Shown piece after piece: positions 1-5,179 of a stretch of DNA of 5,256 bases (the first letter of the stretch is position 1; the number at the start of each line of letters is the position of its first letter). The stretch is from Pseudomonadota bacterium (GTDB lineage: Bacteria; Bdellovibrionota; Bdellovibrionia; Bdellovibrionales; JAEYZS01), in NCBI GenBank assembly GCA_023427925.1, contig JAEYZS010000248.1:1-5256 (forward strand), read 5' to 3'. The position numbers and the translations under genes are program-made. The notes under the pieces are model-generated. The model saw nothing but the letters and a program-made list of their open reading frames with translations, was not told the DNA's origin and ran no database searches.

Positions 1-888
1 GACTCCTTCCCTTCCATCCTTTGTAGTGTATCTTTCCCAAGGCTGGATCACGTGTGGGTGCGTACCAATAACTGCTGAGGCGCCTGCTTCAATCAACTTA
101 CGACCTAAATCCACGTTTTGTGCGTCAGGGTTATGAACATACTCAGTCCATCCCCAATGAGGTGTCACAATGACCGCATCAATTCGATTGCTTCTTGAGA
201 GTCGATTTACAGTATTAAGAAGAGTATCTGAATCTTTGAAACAATCTAACACTTGCTTTTGTCTATCTGGAAGACCGTTTGTAGAAAACGTACACGCAAT
301 AAATGCAAGGTTCCAACCGCGCTTCTCTACAACTGTGTACCAAGGAGCCTCCGGTTCTTCTGAATGACGAGTTCCTGTAAACTTAAGTCCCACTTCCTTT
401 AGCACTTCAACTGTTAGGTCCGCACCAAGACTTCCACGGTCAAGTGCATGATTATTCGCAGTCGAAACCACATCAAATCCAGAATCTCTTAAATCCATCG
501 CAAGCTGAGGAGCAGCGTTAAAGAGCGGATGACCTGTGTAAACATTTTGAGACGCAAAATTGGCGGGATTAGAAATTAACTTTAGAGACTTCGACAAACC
601 TTCGGCAAGCGGTGATTCCAAATTACCATAGACGACATCAGCCTTAAGCAATGTCGGCATTATCGGATCCCATAAAGGTTTAAAACTATTCGCACGGTTT
701 GCTCTGTTTTGCACCGGCATATGCATCATGATATCGCCAACACCTGCGATAACAATTTTATCACTTGCAGATTCACAGGCACGACTAAATCGCATTTCAT
801 CAACTTTGAATTTAGAAGCGTCGACTCTGTTTTGAGCAAACGCTGTCGATGATAACAAAACTGAAACTGCAAAAATGAATTTATCCAT
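1..888 (-). CDS. CapA family (PGA_cap) exported metallophosphatase-like protein, C-terminus cut by window edge
   Basis: The first 296 residues are present; the reading frame is still open at base 1. An exported protein is indicated by a Sec signal peptide (residues 1-18, cleavage after AFA). The CapA/PGA_cap landmarks appear in the usual order: GDIM at 51-54, NLESP at 89-93, NNHALDRG at 145-152, the HWGWTEY block at 244-250 and GTHPHVIQP at 275-283. These Asp, Asn and His residues are the metal-site positions of the calcineurin-like fold. Family members are linked to poly-gamma-glutamate or capsule synthesis, but many, including lone genes like this one, have no proven substrate. The ATG at 888 is preceded by GAGGG five bases upstream, which supports the start. 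No capB or capC neighbour lies on the visible side. CapA proteins are usually about 350-400 residues, so the C-terminal part is outside the window. The family call is firm; the biological role is not. Confidence 0.93.
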   Translation of the reverse strand, partial: MDKFIFAVSVLLSSTAFAQNRVDASKFKVDEMRFSRACESASDKIVIAGVGDIMMHMPVQNRANRANSFKPLWDPIMPTLLKADVVYGNLESPLAEGLSKSLKLISNPANFASQNVYTGHPLFNAAPQLAMDLRDSGFDVVSTANNHALDRGSLGADLTVEVLKEVGLKFTGTRHSEEPEAPWYTVVEKRGWNLAFIACTFSTNGLPDRQKQVLDCFKDSDTLLNTVNRLSRSNRIDAVIVTPHWGWTEYVHNPDAQNVDLGRKLIEAGASAVIGTHPHVIQPWERYTTKDGREGV

Positions 889-894
889 GGAAGC

Positions 895-920
895 CCTCAA
901 AATAAGTGAAATAATTGAGG
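895..920. repeat. Short inverted repeat between capA promoter and ribosome site
   Basis: CCTCAA (895-900) and TTGAGG (915-920) form a 6-base inverted repeat around a 14-base centre. One arm lies just downstream of the -10 and the other covers the Shine-Dalgarno sequence of the capA-like gene. Because the predicted start of transcription is near 915, only one full arm would be in the RNA, so a DNA-level operator is more plausible than an RNA hairpin. The arms are short and may be chance. Confidence 0.3.
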
Positions 921-921
921 A

Positions 922-950
922 ATTATATCTTATTTTGGGTTCTCACTGAA
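922..950 (-). promoter_or_regulatory. Sigma70-type promoter of the capA-like gene
   Basis: On the minus strand there is a perfect TATAAT -10 (922-927) with a 17-base spacer to a weak -35, TTCAGT (945-950). Transcription would begin near 915. This leaves a leader of about 27 bases carrying the GAGGG ribosome site (894-898). The strong -10 and correct spacing make this the best promoter in the gap. It means capA need not be co-transcribed with the upstream metalloprotease gene. Confidence 0.65.
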
Positions 951-966
951 TGGGGAATGTAAAGAT

Positions 967-1045
967 GATAGGATTGTTTAAAGTTCAGACACTAGAACAA
1001 GCTTTTCAAAATCTAGAGACAACTTAAAGCTTCACTGATCCTATC
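967..1045. repeat. Long imperfect inverted repeat after the metalloprotease gene
   Basis: Outer arms GATAGGAT (967-974) and ATCCTATC (1038-1045) match exactly. Inside them, GTTTAAAGTT (976-985) pairs with AACTTAAAGC (1021-1030) at 9 of 10 positions if one G-T wobble is allowed. CTAG (992-995) pairs with CTAG (1013-1016). The right arm includes the stop codon of the metalloprotease gene. It could fold as a roughly 21-pair bulged hairpin and act as a terminator or 3'-end stabiliser. However, no T-run follows it on the minus strand, so a classical intrinsic terminator is not supported. A competing hairpin, AAGCTTT (999-1005) with AAAGCTT (1026-1032), is also possible. Confidence 0.4.
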
Positions 1046-1826
1046 TAAGAAGTCGCCTTAAGATAAAATAATAGTGATGCGGCATAAGCTTACTATTTCT
1101 AGAGCCGCACATGAGCGATTTCCTTAGACAATACATCTTACCCGATAGCGTTTCGTACTCGTCAGAAAGCCCCATCATATGCCCAAGCTCATGTGCAATG
1201 GACACCGCACTCCAGTTGCGAGACCAATTCACACTGTATGGTCCGCGAGTTTTGTCTAAAATATTTAAAGAATAATGAGCTTTCTTAGGATCAGTCTCCA
1301 CTTCAAATAAAAACTCAAATGGGAAGTCATAAGACGGACTTGAATCATTCCACATCGCTTGAGCTTCTTTAATCTTAAGTGCAAAATGTTCTAGGTCCTG
1401 ACCTTTTGGATTTTTAAAATGAATTCTAACATGAAAAACTCTATGACCACTTTCCCTCAAAAGAACATCGTACTTATATGACATTGGCCAAAATCCAACA
1501 TATGTTATGGAACCAGATTGATGCCCCGGAGGTTTTAAACCTTGGTGATTGATCATATCTGGATGTGGAAAAAACGAATAGCTATCCTCTAAGTGAACAG
1601 AAAACGACTTCTTAGATTCACTTTCCTGAATTTTATACTCTTCTAGCATGATTAATTCATATAGCCATTGATACTTTTTAAAGTCCTTTAATGTAGACAT
1701 CTCAGCGTCTGGACGAAATCTCTCCATTGTTCTTGCCAACTCCGGATCGTAATCAAACGGAACTTCATCTGCCGATAAACAATTACTAAAAAATAAAACC
1801 GCAAATAATAAAAGTATGCTCTTCAT
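1041..1826 (-). CDS. Secreted metzincin-like zinc metalloprotease (HExxHxxGxxD)
   Basis: A 261-residue exported protein with a Sec signal peptide at residues 1-19 (hydrophobic core ILLLFAVLFF, cleavage after LSA). The zinc site HELGHMMGLSD lies at 212-222, giving ligands H212, H216 and D222 and catalytic E213. A candidate Met-turn follows in SLMCG (M239), then an MPHHY segment near the C-terminus. This layout fits metzincin-type peptidases with Asp as third ligand. The only two cysteines left after signal cleavage, C233 and C240, bracket the Met-turn and may form a disulfide. Residues 20-130 match nothing I recognise. The frame can be extended 12 codons to a TTG at 1862, but that would push the signal peptide inward and start inside the apparent -35 element. 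I therefore chose the ATG at 1826, which has no Shine-Dalgarno site. The substrate is unknown. Confidence 0.82.
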   Translation of the reverse strand: MKSILLLFAVLFFSNCLSADEVPFDYDPELARTMERFRPDAEMSTLKDFKKYQWLYELIMLEEYKIQESESKKSFSVHLEDSYSFFPHPDMINHQGLKPPGHQSGSITYVGFWPMSYKYDVLLRESGHRVFHVRIHFKNPKGQDLEHFALKIKEAQAMWNDSSPSYDFPFEFLFEVETDPKKAHYSLNILDKTRGPYSVNWSRNWSAVSIAHELGHMMGLSDEYETLSGKMYCLRKSLMCGSRNSKLMPHHYYFILRRLLR

Positions 1827-1833
1827 ACAGGAA

Positions 1834-1862
1834 ATTAGAAAAAACTCTCGGATCTGCGTCAA
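1834..1862 (-). promoter_or_regulatory. Promoter of the metalloprotease gene, predicted leaderless start
   Basis: On the minus strand TTGACG (1857-1862, 5 of 6 to consensus) is followed after exactly 17 bases by TCTAAT (1834-1839, 5 of 6). Transcription would start seven bases past the -10, at 1827 or at the ATG itself (1826). That leaves essentially no 5' leader, which agrees with the lack of a ribosome site before this ATG. It is the best-matched promoter in the window. It also argues against the upstream TTG as the true start. Confidence 0.68.
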
Positions 1863-1922
1863 CCCAAAAGATCATGCGCACAGAGTCGTCATTCCTAATT
1901 TAGCGATAGTTTCGATTAAAGA

Positions 1923-2828
1923 CTATTGCTGATTCACACGACAGGACTTGAATTGAGAAGAAAAAACGACGTGACTTGAAGAGCAAGAGACAAACGTCGA
2001 TCCCGCACGAGAAGAAAGTTCAAACTTTACTGGAATTTCAAAGTGACAATAGACCTGCAATTTCTTTTGGGATTCAAGATTAAATGAAACCTCGCAATCA
2101 TATAAATTGTTGATAGCAACTCCACAGATTTTGGCTCCATCTCCTGCAGCTTCGAAGAGAACTAAGTTTTCAGCCCATACGAGTCTCTCAGCGATATCAA
2201 ATTCCAAATCGACATATCGAACGTTCACGTTTTTAATATCGTCGACGACCGAATGAACCAGTATTCTATTACTTTTGATTTTACCGTCGGAGTATTTTTG
2301 GATGGTTTGACATTTCAATTCAGGATAGGAGACTCTTTGAACTGTTTTTCCCGGAATCGATGATGCACTGATTACTGTCTCGTCCGATGGAGTTCCTTGC
2401 TCTTCTTGTCTTGGTCCTTCAGTGACAACAGTTTTCTTTTCTGGAGCATCGTTACCGATCCATTCTTTAAATTTTGCTAGCTCAGCTTCTGTCAATTGCG
2501 GAGAGCCTGGTGGTGGCATCGTTTTTTGTACAATTGTACGCTGAAAAATCTGATCTCGTTTTCCGTGAGCTTCATTATAATTTGTCCAGTTGGGAATTCC
2601 ACTACCCGATTTATGACAACTGCTACAGTACTTCCCAAATAGAGGTCGAATATCTTCCTGAAAAGTCGGGCCCGTTACAGTTTGAGTTTGTTGAGCTCCC
2701 GCGGTCTCAGTTGTAGACTGGTCCTCACCTGACTCTTCTTGGGGTGAAAGCTCCGGCATATGTGAACCTCTATCACATGACAGCAGAAAGAGAGCAAAAA
2801 CTAAGTAAACTAATAATCTATTCGTCAT
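1923..2828 (-). CDS. Lipid-anchored monoheme c-type cytochrome with Cys-rich C-terminal domain
   Basis: A 301-residue lipoprotein. The signal peptide ends in lipobox LLSC, with C18 as the lipidated residue. A low-complexity Ser/Glu/Thr/Gln linker (about 25-53) leads to a c-type cytochrome domain at 55-130. It contains the heme site CSSCH at 68-72, M104 in TMPPPG as the likely sixth ligand, and a terminal helix ending KEWIGNDAP. This resembles the short cytochrome domain written FxxDIxPLFxxxCxxCH...MPPG found in many secreted proteins. Residues about 160-301 form a separate domain I do not recognise. It is beta-rich in appearance and has six cysteines (173, 235, 245, 261, 282, 296), enough for three disulfides. 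The start ATG overlaps the preceding stop as ATGA, which implies translational coupling. It is the last gene of the cytochrome operon and probably anchors an electron carrier to a membrane. The partner is unknown. Confidence 0.85.
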   Translation of the reverse strand: MTNRLLVYLVFALFLLSCDRGSHMPELSPQEESGEDQSTTETAGAQQTQTVTGPTFQEDIRPLFGKYCSSCHKSGSGIPNWTNYNEAHGKRDQIFQRTIVQKTMPPPGSPQLTEAELAKFKEWIGNDAPEKKTVVTEGPRQEEQGTPSDETVISASSIPGKTVQRVSYPELKCQTIQKYSDGKIKSNRILVHSVVDDIKNVNVRYVDLEFDIAERLVWAENLVLFEAAGDGAKICGVAINNLYDCEVSFNLESQKKLQVYCHFEIPVKFELSSRAGSTFVSCSSSHVVFSSQFKSCRVNQQ

Positions 2829-3103
2829 TTTAATCTCGAATAGTAATCTGCAAGTTTTTCTATATCTTCGTCACTTAGCCCTAGAGATATGGGATTCATA
2901 ATGGGATCAGGTCGCGTCCCTGATCGGTAGTTCTTTAATTGTAAAATTAGATATCCCTTCTTTTGTCCCGCTAAGTTGGGCCACAGATCATTATTACTGA
3001 TCCCTTTTTCGCCGTGGCATGCAGTGCAAGTAATGACCAAATTCTCAACCGACTGCGCATAACTGAAATTTGATAATAGGAAAAATAGCAAAAAGTATTT
3101 CAT
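2825..3103 (-). CDS. Small periplasmic c4/c553-type monoheme cytochrome c
   Basis: A 92-residue class I cytochrome c. Its Sec signal peptide (1-16, cleavage after SYA) sends it to the periplasm. Heme attachment is CTACH at 26-30, followed by the WPNLAGQ stretch typical of c4/c553 proteins. The sixth ligand is probably M69 in DPIMNPIS, and the closing helix runs LSDEDIEKLADYYSRL. The length matches a single-domain c553 or one half of a diheme c4. The ATG has a good ribosome site, GAGGA (3108-3112), four bases upstream and overlapping the stop codon of the porin-cytochrome gene. It lies 7 bases after that gene and overlaps the next by four. The likely role is a soluble shuttle between the outer-membrane heme protein and inner-membrane or lipid-anchored carriers. 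The family call is firm; the partners are inferred from the operon. Confidence 0.9.
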   Translation of the reverse strand: MKYFLLFFLLSNFSYAQSVENLVITCTACHGEKGISNNDLWPNLAGQKKGYLILQLKNYRSGTRPDPIMNPISLGLSDEDIEKLADYYSRLK

Positions 3104-3110
3104 AAAGTCC

Positions 3111-4286
3111 TCACAACCATAAATGGTAAAGTATGTAAGTGGCCGTGCCGACGGATCTTACATCCTCGGTCATCCCGGGTTTTTTGGAATATCCATTTTC
3201 AAATCTTGCCAATAAACTCGAATGTCCGTTTAAAAAATATTTAAAACCAAAACTGTGTCGTTTAAATTTGTCTGCGGAATACCGACTGTCTGGGATAAAT
3301 TCTTCATAGCGATAAAGTGATGTGAATTTACGAGTGATATTCCAATCTAGCTCCAACAATAACGTTTCTGATCTGCTATCATCAATGGCGTCTTGATATG
3401 AGGAGAGTGAACCCGGGATAAAATTCGACATCTGAGAATTAATAGCATCGTTATTCCAGCCATGAGCCCATTGCATCTCTGCAATGAGGATGATTGGTAA
3501 TTTATAAGTCGTAAGCTTTTCGATACTAAACATTGCATAGAGATTGTAAGCTTCGGGCTGAATGTTAACTGTTTGAGTTCCGTGTCTTGAGTAGCTCAAA
3601 CCCGCCATCACCGGTCCTAAACGCGGCATGTATCGAGTAGATGCATACAGTGCCCAAGGTGAGTCATCCACCGCAGGCATATCTCCCTGTTTTCCGCTAG
3701 TTGCTGCAATATCATAATGAAAAGTATAGCTTGGAGTTCCACTCATCAAGAATCCCATCTCATAGTCACGAGTCGACGTAGGAACGCTGATTTTTGTAAA
3801 TGCTCGATGCTCATCGGTAATTAAGCCAAAAGGAACGTTGAACCTTCCGAAGATGACATGCTCGATCCATTTATTTGAATTGTTTAGATTGTATCTAACA
3901 TATGCATACCCTAATCCAGTCTCTAATCTTCCAAGCCCATAACTTGCGACAAAGTTCATTTCAGGAGGACTTTCTTTATCAAATTGAAAAGGTATGTTAA
4001 CAGCAGGAGTGGTCGTCATAGTAAGTAACCCCTTTCGTGTCGAAGCATTTTTTGCTTGAAAGGCCTCGGCCCGATAATCGAGGTGAAACCATTCGGATTT
4101 TTCGGTGATTGGACTCAATTTATATCCGTGAGCGCCATAGAAAGTTCCTGCACGGTTTCTAAAACCGCCACCGACTGGACTTGTATGACAAGTCGAACAG
4201 TTTACAATGTTATTTCTTAAAGCATATTCAGGTCTTGCGTAGGAATCTTCAACAAAACCAAAAACTAATAACAAAATCCATTTCAT
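3111..4286 (-). CDS. Fused monoheme cytochrome / outer-membrane beta-barrel (Cyc2-like architecture)
   Basis: A 391-residue predicted outer-membrane protein. A short Sec signal peptide (1-17, cleavage after SYA) is followed at once by a small heme domain with CSTCH at 30-34. Next come a Pro/Gly-rich SPVGGG turn (36-41) and a G-T-F-Y-G-A-H-G-Y stretch at 47-55. From about residue 65 to the end the chain alternates polar and hydrophobic or aromatic residues with Gly/Asn/Asp/Ser turns, as in a porin of perhaps 14-16 strands, and ends in an aromatic-rich strand (YILYHLWL). A single N-terminal heme plugged into a barrel is the plan of Cyc2, the outer-membrane Fe(II) oxidase of acidophilic and neutrophilic iron oxidisers, which also often sits near a c4 cytochrome. 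Whether this protein oxidises iron is unproven; other cytochrome-porin fusions share the plan. The ATG at 4286 touches an AGGG with no spacer, and an in-frame stop lies just upstream. First gene of the three-gene operon. Confidence 0.82.
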   Translation of the reverse strand: MKWILLLVFGFVEDSYARPEYALRNNIVNCSTCHTSPVGGGFRNRAGTFYGAHGYKLSPITEKSEWFHLDYRAEAFQAKNASTRKGLLTMTTTPAVNIPFQFDKESPPEMNFVASYGLGRLETGLGYAYVRYNLNNSNKWIEHVIFGRFNVPFGLITDEHRAFTKISVPTSTRDYEMGFLMSGTPSYTFHYDIAATSGKQGDMPAVDDSPWALYASTRYMPRLGPVMAGLSYSRHGTQTVNIQPEAYNLYAMFSIEKLTTYKLPIILIAEMQWAHGWNNDAINSQMSNFIPGSLSSYQDAIDDSRSETLLLELDWNITRKFTSLYRYEEFIPDSRYSADKFKRHSFGFKYFLNGHSSLLARFENGYSKKPGMTEDVRSVGTATYILYHLWL

Positions 4287-4324
4287 CCCTAATGGAATAA
4301 AACGGCTTTAGTGAGATTAAAAGC

Positions 4325-4372
4325 TTTCGCCTCAATTGCGAAAAAAATAACTTATATCTTTGCGAAACAAAG
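4325..4372. repeat. Repeated TTGCGAAA sites and hairpins in the cytochrome operon leader
   Basis: On the plus strand TTGCGAAA occurs at 4336-4343 and again at 4360-4367, 24 bases apart. A reversed copy of its core, TTTCGC (4325-4330), pairs with GCGAAA (4338-4343) around a 7-base loop. A second small hairpin is CTTTG (4358-4362) with CAAAG (4368-4372). On the minus strand these fall in the predicted leader, upstream of the porin-cytochrome ATG. They could be sites for a regulator or a weak attenuator (minus-strand hairpin followed by GCTTTTAATC). The function is inferred only from position. Confidence 0.4.
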
Positions 4373-4377
4373 GAATT

Positions 4378-4405
4378 TTTATAGTCATCGGTTTAGACTC
4401 TTCAA
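4378..4405 (-). promoter_or_regulatory. Probable promoter of the cytochrome operon
   Basis: On the minus strand TTGAAG (4400-4405, 4 of 6 to consensus) and TATAAA (4378-4383, 5 of 6) are separated by 16 bases. Transcription would start near 4371, giving a leader of about 85 bases before the ATG at 4286. The -35 begins right after the stop codon of the yadS-like gene (4406). The operon may also receive read-through from that gene, since no strong terminator separates them. Confidence 0.5.
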
Positions 4406-5014
4406 TCAAAACTTCGGAAGGTTCCATTTATTTTTGATCGAAAAATAACGAATCAAGAAACAAATGATGATACCCAGCCAAGCGCCCACAGTGTTGTCGA
4501 GCTCAAAATAATGAAAAGTAGATACAATAGTAGCAGCAATTAAGGCAGCCGATCCGTATACTTCCTTTCTTAGCACAACAGGAATTCTACTGAGCAAAGT
4601 GTCTCTAATGATACCTCCACCAATTGCTGTGAGTACTCCTAATATAATTGCAACTTGATAGTTGCTGCCTAGATAGAGTGCTTTTTGGGAGCCTGCCACG
4701 GCAAACATTGAAAGCCCAGCAGCATCAAACATTAAGACAGGATATTTGATTTTAGCGATTTGATTATAGAAAAATAGAACTGTAAAGGTCGCAAACAATG
4801 GAATAGCTAAATACGGCCAATAACTAATTCCCACTGGAGGAAACACACCTAAACAGATATCTCTAACGATTCCCCCACCACAAGCCGTTAGAAACGCAAT
4901 AATCGCAACACCAAATAAATCAAGCTCCCTTTCTTTGGCAGCCAGAGCTCCAGAGATTGCAAAACCCAAGGTTCCAAGTAGATCTAAAATCAAAAACAAA
5001 AATTCGGTGGTCAT
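4406..5014 (-). CDS. yadS: YadS/YicG-like membrane protein (UPF0126, Gly_transporter/TRIC-like fold)
   Basis: A 202-residue inner-membrane protein made of two homologous halves, with about seven hydrophobic segments in total. Each half carries the family signature: ACGGGIVRD at 44-52 and AIGGGIIRD at 130-138. The glycines kink the helices and the Arg-Asp pair is conserved. FDAAGLSMFAVAG (96-108) repeats the N-terminal pattern LDLLGTLGFAISG (9-21), as expected from internal duplication. The length is typical for the family. Members have been reported as glycine transporters (YicG type), and prokaryotic relatives of TRIC cation channels share the fold, so the transported species is not settled here. 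The ATG at 5014 has no ribosome site, and a promoter-like pair places the transcription start on the ATG. The gene ends next to the cytochrome operon promoter; I see no functional link to it. Confidence 0.92.
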   Translation of the reverse strand: MTTEFLFLILDLLGTLGFAISGALAAKERELDLFGVAIIAFLTACGGGIVRDICLGVFPPVGISYWPYLAIPLFATFTVLFFYNQIAKIKYPVLMFDAAGLSMFAVAGSQKALYLGSNYQVAIILGVLTAIGGGIIRDTLLSRIPVVLRKEVYGSAALIAATIVSTFHYFELDNTVGAWLGIIICFLIRYFSIKNKWNLPKF

Positions 5015-5020
5015 GATTTA

Positions 5021-5049
5021 AGTATGCGTGATTAAAGTGGCCTAATCAA
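5021..5049 (-). promoter_or_regulatory. Possible promoter of the yadS-like gene, leaderless
   Basis: On the minus strand TTGATT (5044-5049, 4 of 6) and CATACT (5021-5026, 4 of 6) have a 17-base spacer. The predicted first transcribed base is the A of the ATG at 5014. This would explain why no Shine-Dalgarno sequence is present. The octamer ATTAAAGT (plus strand) occurs at 5031-5038 and 5049-5056, 18 bases apart, flanking and overlapping the -35. The hexamers are weak, so the call rests on spacing and position. Confidence 0.4.
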
Positions 5050-5121
5050 TTAAAGTTTCCTACATTAGGTAGCCCAAGAAAGATTTCGTGAATAGATGTA
5101 AAATTCGAGAGGATCAAACTA

Positions 5122-5155
5122 AAAGAGCGACATCTTCTCCAAGATATCGCTCTTT
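5122..5155 (-). terminator. Strong hairpin, probable terminator of the gene entering from the right
   Basis: Two 15-base arms (5122-5136 and 5141-5155) with a 4-base loop form a nearly perfect stem. Read on the minus strand the single imperfection is a G-U wobble; on the plus strand it is an A-C mismatch, so minus-strand RNA folds better. The minus-strand stem runs into TTTTAGTTTG, a modest T-run. It lies about 25 bases after the stop of the partial gene at 5180 and ahead of the yadS-like promoter. The plus strand has a longer T-run (about 5165-5173) but 10 or so bases beyond the stem. Confidence 0.72.
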
Positions 5156-5179
5156 ATTAGGTTAATTTTTTTTATATTC

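Noticed and set aside
170..367. Plus-strand open frame of 65 codons
   Set aside because: It lies antisense to the CapA-like gene, whose conserved HWG and NNH motifs are on the minus strand; the plus translation has no recognisable features.
1827..1862. TTG-initiated 12-residue N-terminal extension of the metalloprotease
   Set aside because: It would bury the signal peptide behind an extra 12 residues, has no usable ribosome site and begins inside a good -35 element.
2474..2716. Plus-strand open frame of 80 codons
   Set aside because: It is antisense to the heme domain of the lipoprotein cytochrome, which has clear CxxCH and lipobox motifs; no ribosome site or family resemblance.
3347..3538. 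Minus-strand open frame of 63 codons
   Set aside because: It lies in another frame inside the porin-cytochrome gene, whose barrel pattern continues unbroken across it.
4341..4372. Intrinsic terminator after the yadS-like gene (hairpin 4358-4372, then a T-run at 4341-4347 on the minus strand)
   Set aside because: The stem is only five pairs and the T-run begins about ten bases after it, so it is too weak to call.
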